Shown one piece after another: positions 25,954 through 34,233 of a stretch of DNA of 64,000 bases (positions are counted from its first letter, which is position 1; each line of letters begins with the position of its first letter). This DNA is from Rhizobium giardinii bv. giardinii H152. GTDB lineage: Bacteria; Pseudomonadota; Alphaproteobacteria; Rhizobiales; Rhizobiaceae. The notes beneath the pieces were generated by a model. That model ran no database searches. It saw nothing but the letters and a program-made list of their open reading frames with translations, and was not told where the DNA came from. Location: assembly GCF_000379605.1 (NCBI RefSeq), contig NZ_KB902578.1, forward strand, positions 408,291-472,290, given 5' to 3'. The position numbers and the translations under genes were made by a program.

Positions 25954-26454
25954 TCAGCGAGCCGTTTTGCGTTCATGGATTTCAAGGAAGGCGCAGCCCC
26001 GGGCTGCGATCCCGCCATCGTCGACCTCGGCCAAGGTGCGTCCGAGATCGGCAATCGTGGTCTTTGCCAGCTCGGCCCTGTAGACCTGCTCGGCCTTCAG
26101 CATGGCGGCTGAGATGCCGCAGGGCTTGGCGAAATACCGGCTCGGCAACGGGTTCGGCCCGCGCTGCCGGATTTCGCTGCAGCGGAATGCCGGCGCCGGC
26201 CCTTCGACGGAAAGCACGATGTCGAGCAACGTGATGTCGGCCGGCTTCCTTGCCAGCCGGTAGCCACCTTTCGGCCCCGGCACCGTATCGAGAATGCCGG
26301 CGCCCGAGAGCGCCTGCAGATGCTTCAAGAGATAGCTGGTCGAGACCCCATGAAACTCGGCGATCGCCGCAGCCGAGAGCACCCCGCCCTCGGAAAGGCT
26401 CGACAGCATCGCAACGCTGTGAATAGCCTGCTCGACACCCTCACCCAGTTTCAC
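25954..26454 (-). CDS. Rrf2-family transcriptional regulator
   Basis: 166 residues. The winged-helix domain shows LSAAAIAEFHGVSTSYLLKHLQAL and the family motif GPKGGYRLARKPADITLLDIV. Two Cys flank a loop (FRCSEI and KPCGIS, about 25 residues apart) and a third occurs near the C-terminus (RGCAFL). An iron-sulfur cluster is not excluded, but the spacing differs from IscR/NsrR. It is the first gene of an operon with the AhpD-like gene. A perfect inverted repeat (26468-26502) overlaps its own leader, pointing to autoregulation. Confidence 0.9.
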   Translation of the reverse strand: MKLGEGVEQAIHSVAMLSSLSEGGVLSAAAIAEFHGVSTSYLLKHLQALSGAGILDTVPGPKGGYRLARKPADITLLDIVLSVEGPAPAFRCSEIRQRGPNPLPSRYFAKPCGISAAMLKAEQVYRAELAKTTIADLGRTLAEVDDGGIAARGCAFLEIHERKTAR

Positions 26455-26467
26455 TGCTCGCTCCCTC

Positions 26468-26502
26468 CGATAATCATGGATCTTTTTTATCCATGATTAT
26501 CG
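26468..26502. promoter_or_regulatory. Perfect 14-bp inverted repeat, probable Rrf2 operator
   Basis: CGATAATCATGGAT (26468-26481) and ATCCATGATTATCG (26489-26502) around CTTTTTT. The arms are perfectly complementary. The site starts 14 bases upstream of the rrf2 start codon and is 96 bases before the divergent YitT-family gene, so one bound dimer could control both. Confidence 0.75.
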
Positions 26503-26597
26503 TGTTTGTCAACCACCTAGATGCGGCCCCTGCGCTTGCGTTTGGCAAAGCGGAGGGTAGAAGGGAATTTCCAAAGGCAAGGGACACGGCAGAACTG

Positions 26598-27239
26598 ATG
26601 GCAACACCGACGAAATCCGCCTTCGCGGCACTGATGACATCGAGCGCCGAACGGCACTCTATTGCTGACGACGTGCAGGGCGTCGTCTCCGGCAGCATGC
26701 TTGCAGCGCTCGGCATCACGCTTCTGTCCAGCGCAGGCCTTTTGACCGGCGGCGTTCCGGGCATCGCCTTTCTCATTCACTATGCGACGGGCTTCAGCTT
26801 CGGTGCCTGCTTCTTCGCCGCAAACCTGCCCTTCTACTATCTCGCCTTTCGTCGCATGGGACTTGTCTTCATGCTGAAGACCTTCGCCGCCGTCGCCATC
26901 ACCGCAACCCTGTCGGAAGTCCTGCCGCGGGCGCTTGGCCTCACCCATGTCGATCCGCTCATCGGGGCGCTGTTCGGCGGCCTTGTCATCGGCGCGGGAC
27001 TGCTGGCGCTCTTCCGCCACCGCGGCAGCCTCGGCGGCATCGGCATTCTGGCGCTGTATCTCCAAGACCGCTTCGGCTGGCGCGCCGGTTTTGTCCAACT
27101 CGGCTTCGACTGCGCCATCGTCGCCTGCTCGTGCCTCCTCGCCAGCCCCTATATCATCGCGTGCTCGATCGCAGGCGCGCTGGTGATGAACATCACGCTG
27201 GCCGTGAACCACCGCAAGGACCGCTATATCGCGATGTGA
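26598..27239 (+). CDS. YitT-family membrane protein (copy 1)
   Basis: 213 residues with about five to six membrane spans. Family signatures are LLSSAGLLTGGVPGIAFLIHY and FRHRGSLGGIGILALYLQD, with NHRKDRYIAM at the C-terminus. It is clearly paralogous to the gene at 44338-44970, sharing DVQGxxSGSxxAALG, AGLLTG and RHRxSLGGxGIL. Transport function is inferred; substrate unknown. The frame opens at 26493, inside the operator. ATG 26598 gives the proper N-terminus, though its ribosome site is weak. Confidence 0.87.
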   Translation: MATPTKSAFAALMTSSAERHSIADDVQGVVSGSMLAALGITLLSSAGLLTGGVPGIAFLIHYATGFSFGACFFAANLPFYYLAFRRMGLVFMLKTFAAVAITATLSEVLPRALGLTHVDPLIGALFGGLVIGAGLLALFRHRGSLGGIGILALYLQDRFGWRAGFVQLGFDCAIVACSCLLASPYIIACSIAGALVMNITLAVNHRKDRYIAM

Positions 27240-27272
27240 GGGAGACGCCCGAGTTTCAGTCGTTCGACGGCG

Positions 27273-27476
27273 TCATTGCAAACCATCATGCTTTTTCAGC
27301 TGGTCGATGGCATTCAGCGCATCAAAAGGAGACCAACCCGCATCGACTGCGGCTTCCACCAACTTGGTTTCGACTTCCTGCTCGAGCTTTTGATAGAGCG
27401 GCTCGAGTGCCTCCTGCACGGTCAGGATGTGCTCGTCGGGTGGAATGACGGTTTCACCAGGTGCTGATAACGGCAT
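27273..27476 (-). CDS. Small hypothetical protein
   Basis: 67 residues (MPLSAPGETVIPPDEHIL to KKHDGLQ), acidic and probably all helical after residue 20, with no signal or membrane span. The ATG at 27476 follows AAGGAGAGG, a strong ribosome site; the open frame runs 33 codons further up. Convergent with the YitT-like gene and divergent from the helicase. Family not recognised. Confidence 0.65.
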   Translation of the reverse strand: MPLSAPGETVIPPDEHILTVQEALEPLYQKLEQEVETKLVEAAVDAGWSPFDALNAIDQLKKHDGLQ

Positions 27477-27652
27477 GCCCCTCTCCTTTCTGGTCTTTGC
27501 AAGAATAGTACCAATGCGACGAGAGCGGAAGTGTTCCCTCGCTCGTGTCAGCTCCTTAATTGCGGCAACGGTCATCCCCCGGCTCGCGCGGCAAATGTGG
27601 TCCGGAAACCCGCGCTCTTCAAATCCTCGCTATTTGATCTACATTTGTTCGC

Positions 27653-30193
27653 GTGAACCAGATCGATTCCGCCTCGCGCGCAGAAACCTCTCTCTCCCTT
27701 CCCCCGCCCTTTCTGCGCTGGTTCGCAGACAAGGGCTGGCAGCCGCGCGCGCATCAGCTGGAGCTTCTCTCCCGTGCGCAGGGCGGCGAAAGCATGCTCC
27801 TGATCGCGCCGACCGGGGCCGGCAAGACGCTCGCCGGATTTCTTCCGTCGCTGGTATCGCTGACGGAGCGCGGAAAAATTCCGCCGGGCTCGGCCTTCAC
27901 CGGCATCCACACGCTCTACATCTCGCCCCTGAAGGCGCTCGCGGTCGACATCGAGCGCAACCTGATGAAGCCGGTCGGCGAGATGGGGCTGCCGGTGCGC
28001 ATCGAAAACCGCACCGGCGACACGCCGCAAGCCAAGCGCCAGCGCCAGAAGCTCAATCCGCCGGATATTCTGCTGACGACGCCGGAGCAGGTGGCGCTGC
28101 TTCTCGCCAATGGCGAAGCCGAGCGCTTCTTCAAGGATCTGAAATATGTGGTGCTCGACGAGCTGCACTCGCTCGTCACCTCCAAGCGCGGCCATCTCCT
28201 GTCGCTTGGGCTTGCGCGTCTCCGGAAGCTCGCGCCCGGGCTGCAGGCTATCGGCCTTTCCGCCACAGTCGCCGATCCGATGGACCTGCAACGGTGGCTT
28301 AGCGCCCAGAAAGCGGGCGAAAACAATCACGCCGGGCTGATCACCGTGACCGGCGGCGCCCGGCCACAGATTTCGATCCTGCGCACCGAGGAGCACGTCC
28401 CCTGGGCCGGCCATTCCGCAGCCTACGCCATCGGCGACATCTACCGCGCGATCGGTGAAACGAAGACCACTCTGCTCTTCGTCAACACCCGCAGCCAGGC
28501 GGAGCGGGTGTTCCAGGAACTCTGGACGATCAACGATGATAATCTGCCGATCGCCCTTCATCACGGTTCGCTCGACGTCGCCCAACGGCGCAGGGTCGAG
28601 GCGGCGATGGCGGAAAACCGGCTGCGCGCCGTCGTCGCCACCTCGACGCTCGATCTCGGCATCGACTGGGGCGACGTCGACATGGTCATCCATGTCGGCG
28701 CGCCGAAGGGCGCCTCGCGCCTTGCCCAGCGTATCGGCCGCGCCAACCACCGCATGGACGAGCCGAGCCGCGCGATCCTGGTGCCGGCCAACCGCTTCGA
28801 GGTGATGGAGTGCCAGGCAGCCCTCGACGCCAATTATATCGGCGCACAGGACACCCCGCCGGTCGGCAAGGGGGCTCTCGACGTGCTTGCCCAGCACGTG
28901 CTCGGGATGGCCTGCGCCGCTCCGTTCGATCCCCTCGCGCTCTACACGGAAATCACCAGCGCCTCGCCTTACGCCGATCTCACCTGGGAAGCCTTCGAGC
29001 GCGTCGTCGATTTCGTCGCCACCGGCGGCTATGCGCTGCGCAGCTACGAACGATACGCCAAGATCCGCAAAACCAAGGAAGGCCTGTGGCGGGTTTCCAA
29101 CCCGCTGATCGTCCAGCAATATCGTCTCAACGTCGGCACCATCATCGAATCGCCGATGCTCAATGTCCGCATGGTCAGGCGCAACGCCCGCGGCGCGCTC
29201 GGGCGCGGCGGCATGCCGCTCGGCAAGGTAGAGGAATATTTTCTCGAAATGCTGTCGCCCGGCGACACCTTCCTGTTTTCCGGCAAGGTGCTGCGCTTCG
29301 AAGGCATCCGTGAAAACGAATGTCTGGTATCTCAGGGCTATACGCTCGACCCCAAGGTTCCTTCATACGCCGGAGGCAAGTTTCCGCTCACCACCTACCT
29401 CGCCCAGCAGGTCCGCAAGATGCTGGCCGACCCGGCCCGCCATGCGAGCCTGCCGGACCAGGTGCGCGACTGGCTGTCGCTGCAGAAGGATCTCTCCATG
29501 CTGCCGAAGGAGGACGAACTGCTGATCGAGACCTTTCCGCGCGGCAGTCGCCATTACATGGTGATCTACGCCTTCGAGGGGCGGCTCGCGCATCAGACGC
29601 TCGGCATGCTCCTGACGCGGCGGCTCGACCGGGCTGGGCTGAAGCCGCTCGGCTTCGTCGCTACCGACTATTCGCTGGGTGTCTGGGGGTTGGAGGACCT
29701 CGGTGCGGCCTTCCGGAACAAGCGTCCGTCGCTTGCGCACCTGTTCGACGAGGACATGCTCGGCGACGACCTTGAGGCCTGGCTCAATGAGAGCTTCCTC
29801 CTGAAGCGCACCTTCCGCAGCTGCGCGGTCATCGCCGGCCTGATCGACCAGCGCCATCCGGGCAAGGAAAAGAGCGGACGGCAGGTGACGGTGTCGGCCG
29901 ACCTCATCTACGACGTTTTGCGCAGCCATGAGCCCGACCACATCCTGCTCGAAGCCACCCGCAACGACGCCTCCACCGGACTTTTGGAAATCGAGCGGCT
30001 TGGCGATATGCTGTCGCGAATCAAGGGCCACATCACCCATCGCCCGCTGACGCAGATTTCGCCGCTGGCCGTGCCGGTCATGCTCGAAATCGGCAGGGAA
30101 GCGGTCGGCGGCGACGCGCAGGATTTCCTGCTTGCCGAAGCCGCTGACGAACTGTTTGGCGAGGTGGTGGCGACAGTGCCGCGCGTCAGTTGA
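27653..30193 (+). CDS. Lhr-like ligase-associated DExH-box DNA helicase
   Basis: 846 residues, superfamily 2. Walker A APTGAGKT near residue 55, DExH box as VVLDELHSL near 168, motif III LSATVADP, then helicase C with LVNTRSQAERVF, STLDLGIDWGDVDMVIH and the RIGRANHR arginine motif. A long C-terminal region typical of bacterial Lhr core proteins follows. In many bacteria this helicase is encoded with PdeM, an exonuclease and a ligase as a DNA repair module; here only pdeM follows (61 bases on). GTG start at 27653 with a weak ribosome site. Confidence 0.92.
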   Translation: MNQIDSASRAETSLSLPPPFLRWFADKGWQPRAHQLELLSRAQGGESMLLIAPTGAGKTLAGFLPSLVSLTERGKIPPGSAFTGIHTLYISPLKALAVDIERNLMKPVGEMGLPVRIENRTGDTPQAKRQRQKLNPPDILLTTPEQVALLLANGEAERFFKDLKYVVLDELHSLVTSKRGHLLSLGLARLRKLAPGLQAIGLSATVADPMDLQRWLSAQKAGENNHAGLITVTGGARPQISILRTEEHVPWAGHSAAYAIGDIYRAIGETKTTLLFVNTRSQAERVFQELWTINDDNLPIALHHGSLDVAQRRRVEAAMAENRLRAVVATSTLDLGIDWGDVDMVIHVGAPKGASRLAQRIGRANHRMDEPSRAILVPANRFEVMECQAALDANYIGAQDTPPVGKGALDVLAQHVLGMACAAPFDPLALYTEITSASPYADLTWEAFERVVDFVATGGYALRSYERYAKIRKTKEGLWRVSNPLIVQQYRLNVGTIIESPMLNVRMVRRNARGALGRGGMPLGKVEEYFLEMLSPGDTFLFSGKVLRFEGIRENECLVSQGYTLDPKVPSYAGGKFPLTTYLAQQVRKMLADPARHASLPDQVRDWLSLQKDLSMLPKEDELLIETFPRGSRHYMVIYAFEGRLAHQTLGMLLTRRLDRAGLKPLGFVATDYSLGVWGLEDLGAAFRNKRPSLAHLFDEDMLGDDLEAWLNESFLLKRTFRSCAVIAGLIDQRHPGKEKSGRQVTVSADLIYDVLRSHEPDHILLEATRNDASTGLLEIERLGDMLSRIKGHITHRPLTQISPLAVPVMLEIGREAVGGDAQDFLLAEAADELFGEVVATVPRVS

Positions 30194-30254
30194 CGCGCAA
30201 AGGTCACTGCAGACCCTAGAAAGGCATTGACTGTAACCGACAAGCCGGAACCAC

Positions 30255-30980
30255 ATGCACCGCATAGCCCACGCCATCGCCGCCCTGCCGGACAATCCGG
30301 CGCTGTCCGCCCGCACCGTCATCAACGGCGTGGCCGCAATCTGCGACCCGCTCGGCGGTCTCTACCTGCCCGATTTCGACATCCTCGTCGTTTCCGACCT
30401 GCATCTGGAAAAAGGCTCGGCCTTTGCCCGGCGCGGCATGCTCTTGCCGCCTTATGACACACTGGCGACGCTGCGTATCCTTGACGCCGTCATCTGCCGT
30501 CACAACCCGAAGACGGTGATCAGCCTCGGCGACAATTTCCACGACCGCGTCGGCTCGGCCCTGATGCCGGAGGTTTTCCGTCAGATGATCGAGACGATGG
30601 CGCGCGGCCGCGAATGGATCTGGATCAACGGCAACCATGATCCCGATGGCACGGTCGGCCTGCCCGGCGCGTCTGCCGACGAACTCTATTATGCCGGTCT
30701 GGTCTTCCGTCATGAGCCGGCAAAGGATGCTTCGGCTGGCGAGATCGCCGGCCATCTCCATCCGGCGGCGACCGTCACGCGTCGGGAAAAGCGGGTCCGC
30801 CGCGCCTGTTTCGCCACCGATGGCAGGCGCCTGATCATGCCGGCCTTCGGCGTTACCACCGGCGGTCTCGACCTGCGCCACAAGGCCATGCACGGCCTGT
30901 TCGAGCGCCAGAGCCTCGTCGCCCATATGCTCGGGCGGGATCGGATCTATTCGGTGAAGTTTGCAAATTTGGTGGGGTGA
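30255..30980 (+). CDS. pdeM: Ligase-associated DNA damage response endonuclease PdeM
   Basis: Metallophosphoesterase of 241 residues. Calcineurin-like metal motifs in order are VVSDLHLEKG, SLGDNFHDR, INGNHDP and AGHLHP, all intact. PdeM proteins are associated with the Lhr-like helicase and are thought to act on damaged DNA ends. The context, directly after the helicase, supports the assignment. The third partner (ligase or exonuclease) is not in the window. Confidence 0.9.
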   Translation: MHRIAHAIAALPDNPALSARTVINGVAAICDPLGGLYLPDFDILVVSDLHLEKGSAFARRGMLLPPYDTLATLRILDAVICRHNPKTVISLGDNFHDRVGSALMPEVFRQMIETMARGREWIWINGNHDPDGTVGLPGASADELYYAGLVFRHEPAKDASAGEIAGHLHPAATVTRREKRVRRACFATDGRRLIMPAFGVTTGGLDLRHKAMHGLFERQSLVAHMLGRDRIYSVKFANLVG

Positions 30981-31057
30981 GCCGCCTTTTAGAAGACGCC
31001 TTTTCGCGGCTCGAAGCAAGGCATCAGGCGCGTGTCACCAGGACAAGATAGACTCTT

Positions 31058-31621
31058 TCAAGCCGCAGATTTCTCCGTCTGATACCGCAGGATAACGCCA
31101 CCGGACTGCAGCGGGCGGGATTCGAGCAGCTTGAGCGACGTGCGCTCGTCGGCAAGCTTGAAGAGCGGCGTTCCCTGGCCGAGCAGAACCGGCACGACGC
31201 AGACCATGATTTCGTCGATCACGCCATCCGGCAAGAGCGAGGCTACAAGTTCGGCACTGCCGAAAATGTAGATGTTCTTGTCCGAAGCCTGTTTCAGCCG
31301 CTTGAGTTCGGCGGGGACGTCGGTGACGACGCGGCTGTTGTTCCAGTCCGCGGTTTCCAGGGTGCGCGACCCAACGAGCTTCGGCAGTGCGTTCATGAAG
31401 GTCTTGATCTCGGTCTCATCCTCCGTGGTCGTCCAATAGGCCTTCATGCCCTCGTAGGTCACGCGGCCAAAAACCAGCGCCTCGGCCTTGCCGCCGATCT
31501 CCTTGCTCAGCGCTTCCAGCTCCGGGCCCCAGACAAGCAGGTGGAAATCCAGGTCCCACTTCCTTGCACCTTCGAAATAGCCGTCGAGCGACATCAGATT
31601 CCAGACGACAACCTTGCCCAT
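31058..31621 (-). CDS. Dihydrofolate reductase / RibD C-terminal family protein
   Basis: 187 residues. Features VVVWNLMSLDGYFEG at the N-terminus, LVFGRVTYEGMKAYW and IYIFGSAELVASLLPDGVIDE are typical of the RibD C-terminal reductase fold, which binds NADPH. It is probably a stand-alone reductase of unknown substrate. ATG 31621 follows GGAGGAGAAAG; the open frame extends eight codons further. Neighbours are unrelated. Confidence 0.87.
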   Translation of the reverse strand: MGKVVVWNLMSLDGYFEGARKWDLDFHLLVWGPELEALSKEIGGKAEALVFGRVTYEGMKAYWTTTEDETEIKTFMNALPKLVGSRTLETADWNNSRVVTDVPAELKRLKQASDKNIYIFGSAELVASLLPDGVIDEIMVCVVPVLLGQGTPLFKLADERTSLKLLESRPLQSGGVILRYQTEKSAA

Positions 31622-31894
31622 CACACTTTCTCCTCCAGCGACCAATATCGTTTTGCAACTGGTTTGAGATTAGGAAATCCGATTGTGATATGCAAGCAGT
31701 TTTTCCACTCGGCACATCGCGCAACCGCACGCACGGTTTGAGTGCTTCAAAGCGGGCGGTGCCATACGTTTGCAAATAGGAAAATTGCGCGCCGGCATCC
31801 TATGTAGCGTGCGCGCGAGTGCCTGCATGCAACGGTGCAGATCATTCCGAAGAGAACATGCCGAAAACGTGGGGCGCGGCCGGACCGCCGCCGG

Positions 31895-32131
31895 TCAGAA
31901 CGCGTTGAACGTCAGTGTCGTCAGCGACCGGCTAATGCCCGGGACGGTGGCGATGTTGTCGTTGATGAACTTGCCGATGTCCTCGCCTTCCTCGACATAC
32001 ACCTTGATCAACAGGTCGTAATCGCCGCTGGTCGAATACATCTCCGAAACGATCTCTTTCTTGTAGATCGCGTCGGCGACCTCGTAGGTCTTGCCGGGTG
32101 CACATTGCAGCTGGACGAAAATCGGCTTCAT
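31895..32131 (-). CDS. Stand-alone Lrp/AsnC ligand-binding (RAM) domain protein
   Basis: 78 residues. It consists only of the alpha-beta ligand-binding domain of Lrp/AsnC regulators (MKPIFVQLQCAPGKTYEVA, then GDYDLLIKVYVEEGEDIGKF), with no helix-turn-helix. Such single-domain proteins form higher oligomers and may sense amino acids or modulate full-length Lrp proteins. ATG 32131 after GGAG is preferred; four codons more are open. It lies downstream of the TauE/TIGR02186 pair on the same strand, 85 bases away. Confidence 0.88.
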   Translation of the reverse strand: MKPIFVQLQCAPGKTYEVADAIYKKEIVSEMYSTSGDYDLLIKVYVEEGEDIGKFINDNIATVPGISRSLTTLTFNAF

Positions 32132-32216
32132 GGGACACTCCATTCATCGGCCAACTGGTGGCCTTTCGATGCTTCTCGACCGCAATAGCCTGTTTTTCCG
32201 CTGCGGCAAACCCGTG

Positions 32217-33005
32217 TCAATCACGGCGGAAGACGATGCTTGCCAGCCAGCCGGTGACGACGGCGAGAAGCACGGCCGTAATGCCGTAGAAAAGTGGCGA
32301 TTCATGCGCGGCGCGGGTAATCGCCTGCTCGAGGCCCGTCTTGACGACGCGCAACGGCAAGGCTTTGGCGGCAACGAAAACGCCGTCGCGGAAGAGATAG
32401 GCGCGCACGATGTGCACGCCGTTCGGCACGTCCGCCGGCAGCCGCACCGAAGCCTTGAAAAGGCTGGAGCTGATGAACTGCACGCCGCCCGGATCGCGCT
32501 GGTAGACACCCGTCGTTTCCCTCAGGCGCCGGAAGGCGTCGCGGAACTCGGTGAGATTGCTTCCGTCGCCGATATAGCCGATCGGGGTCAGCGGCATGTG
32601 ATTGACGCCGATCCCCATGTTGTTCATGCCGCCGGGTGGCGCGATCGTGTCAATGTCGCGCGTGCTCGACAGCGAATAGGATTCCGGCACCAGTTCGAAG
32701 GTCATCGAATTGGTGTTGATCCAGATGCCGAAGACGCGCTGCTTCTTGCGCACCGTGGTGTTTTCCTTCGGTCCCTCGAGGGCCACGACGATATTGTATT
32801 TTCCCTGCGCCAGGAGATTGGCATTGAAGCCGTCGATGGCGCCGAAGATCGTCAGATCCGCGCCTCGAAAATCCGAGGTGATCGAAATCTCGTCGGTTGA
32901 GATGCCGATGTCGAGCTTCTCGGTGAAATCCATAGGCTCCGCGTGCGCCGTGAGCGGCGCGGCAAAAAACAGTCCCAAAAGGAAAATTCGACCGAGGATC
33001 CGCAT
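32217..33005 (-). CDS. TIGR02186-type periplasmic/membrane protein paired with TauE
   Basis: 263 residues. The N-terminus MRILGRIFLLGLFFAAPLTAHAE is a signal peptide. The body (FTEKLDIGISTDEISITSDF and GADLTIFGAI) is beta-rich and periplasmic. A C-terminal membrane span (FYGITAVLLAVVTGWLASIVF) anchors it. This architecture matches the TIGR02186 family that accompanies TauE/SafE exporters. Its ATG shares one base with the tauE stop (TGATG), so the two are translationally coupled. A partner role in anion export is inferred. Confidence 0.85.
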   Translation of the reverse strand: MRILGRIFLLGLFFAAPLTAHAEPMDFTEKLDIGISTDEISITSDFRGADLTIFGAIDGFNANLLAQGKYNIVVALEGPKENTTVRKKQRVFGIWINTNSMTFELVPESYSLSSTRDIDTIAPPGGMNNMGIGVNHMPLTPIGYIGDGSNLTEFRDAFRRLRETTGVYQRDPGGVQFISSSLFKASVRLPADVPNGVHIVRAYLFRDGVFVAAKALPLRVVKTGLEQAITRAAHESPLFYGITAVLLAVVTGWLASIVFRRD

Positions 33006-33931
33006 CAGAAGCCGCGCCCCGCTGAAACGATCGAATAGATTTCCTTCGGCGGGATGACGAGTTCGATGGCAAGGCGAATGCCGACCGCAAGAACCAGGAG
33101 CGCGAGCAGGGCCCGCAACTGCTCGCCGCGCAGCTTCTGGCCGACGCGCACGCCGTATTGCGCACCGATCACGCCGGCGATCATCAGCACGAAGGCGAGC
33201 ACGATATCGACCGTGTAGTTGGCGGTTGCCTGGACGATCACCGTATAGGCGGAAACGAAGATGATCTGGAACAGCGAGGTGCCGACGACGACATTGGTGG
33301 GGATGCGCAGCAGATAGATCATCGCCGGCACCATGATAAACCCGCCGCCAACCCCCATCACCGAGGTCAGGATGCCGATGCAGAAGCCGAGCGTGGCGAC
33401 CGGGATGACACTGAGATAGATCTTGGATTTCTTGAACCGCATCTTCAGCGGCAGCCCGTGGATCCAGTTGTGCTGGCCCGGCTTGCGCAGCGTCACCGTC
33501 TCGTTTTTCGAAGCACGGCGCAGGGCGATGATGCTTTCCCAGAGCATCAGGGTGCCGACGGTGCCCAGCAAGATCACATAGGCGAGCGAAATGACCAGAT
33601 CGAGCTGGCCTATGCGCCTCAGGAGCGAAAAAAGCCAGACACCGAGGGTGGCGCCGGCCAGACCGCCGCAGAGCAGCACCGTCCCGAGCTTGATGTCGAT
33701 GGTGCCGCGCCGAAAATGGGTAATGGCGCCGGAAATCGAGGAGGCGACGACCTGGTTTGCACCGGTGGCGACCGCGACGACGGGCGGGATATTGTAGAAG
33801 ATCAAGAGCGGCGTGATCAGGAAGCCACCGCCGACGCCGAACATGCCGGACAGGAAGCCGACGGCCGCGCCCATGCCGAGGATGATCAGAATGTTCACCG
33901 ACAACTCTGCGATGGGCAGATACACCGTCAC
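33005..33931 (-). CDS. Sulfite/anion exporter, TauE/SafE family
   Basis: 308 residues with about eight membrane spans. The two repeats each carry the family glycine motif, SGMFGVGGGFLITPLL and TSVMGVGGGFIMVPAM. TauE/SafE proteins export sulfite or organosulfonates. It is the first gene of a two-gene unit with the TIGR02186-type protein. Substrate cannot be read from sequence. Confidence 0.9.
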   Translation of the reverse strand: MTVYLPIAELSVNILIILGMGAAVGFLSGMFGVGGGFLITPLLIFYNIPPVVAVATGANQVVASSISGAITHFRRGTIDIKLGTVLLCGGLAGATLGVWLFSLLRRIGQLDLVISLAYVILLGTVGTLMLWESIIALRRASKNETVTLRKPGQHNWIHGLPLKMRFKKSKIYLSVIPVATLGFCIGILTSVMGVGGGFIMVPAMIYLLRIPTNVVVGTSLFQIIFVSAYTVIVQATANYTVDIVLAFVLMIAGVIGAQYGVRVGQKLRGEQLRALLALLVLAVGIRLAIELVIPPKEIYSIVSAGRGF

Positions 33932-34233
33932 GGCCAGGACCTCTAAATATGCCTATAGCCCGCATGGCGGGCGAAAACGTCAGAGTGGCAAGTGATTCAC
34001 CACGGGAGATTTGGAATGGAACAGGCCTGAAAACCAATTCGAAATTGCGAATTCAACGTCTTTCCGTCATGCGCCCCGGGGCTGGACCTGTCAACCTTCT
34101 GCAAGGTCTTAGACCTAACCCGTTGCAGGCCTCCTTGTCCGGTTGGTCTGCGGCATTATTGCGGCCACAGACGCCGTTCTGGAAACTCTGCCGGTCAAAG
34201 CGGCGCCCCTCTGTCCGTATGGGGTAGGCAACG
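33932..34233. other. Intergenic region between tauE and podJ (302 bases)
   Basis: No gene. A 6-bp inverted repeat AATTCG-6-CGAATT (34036-34053) lies about 105 bases upstream of tauE and might be part of its control region. The part nearer podJ, which ends here, has a small ACCTT/AAGGT hairpin but no clear terminator. Confidence 0.45.

Noticed and set aside
34001-34037. Upstream extension of the TIGR02186-type frame to 606 residues
   Set aside because: The frame stays open through tauE on the same strand but in another register; the real start is the ATG at 33005, which begins a signal peptide and is coupled to tauE.
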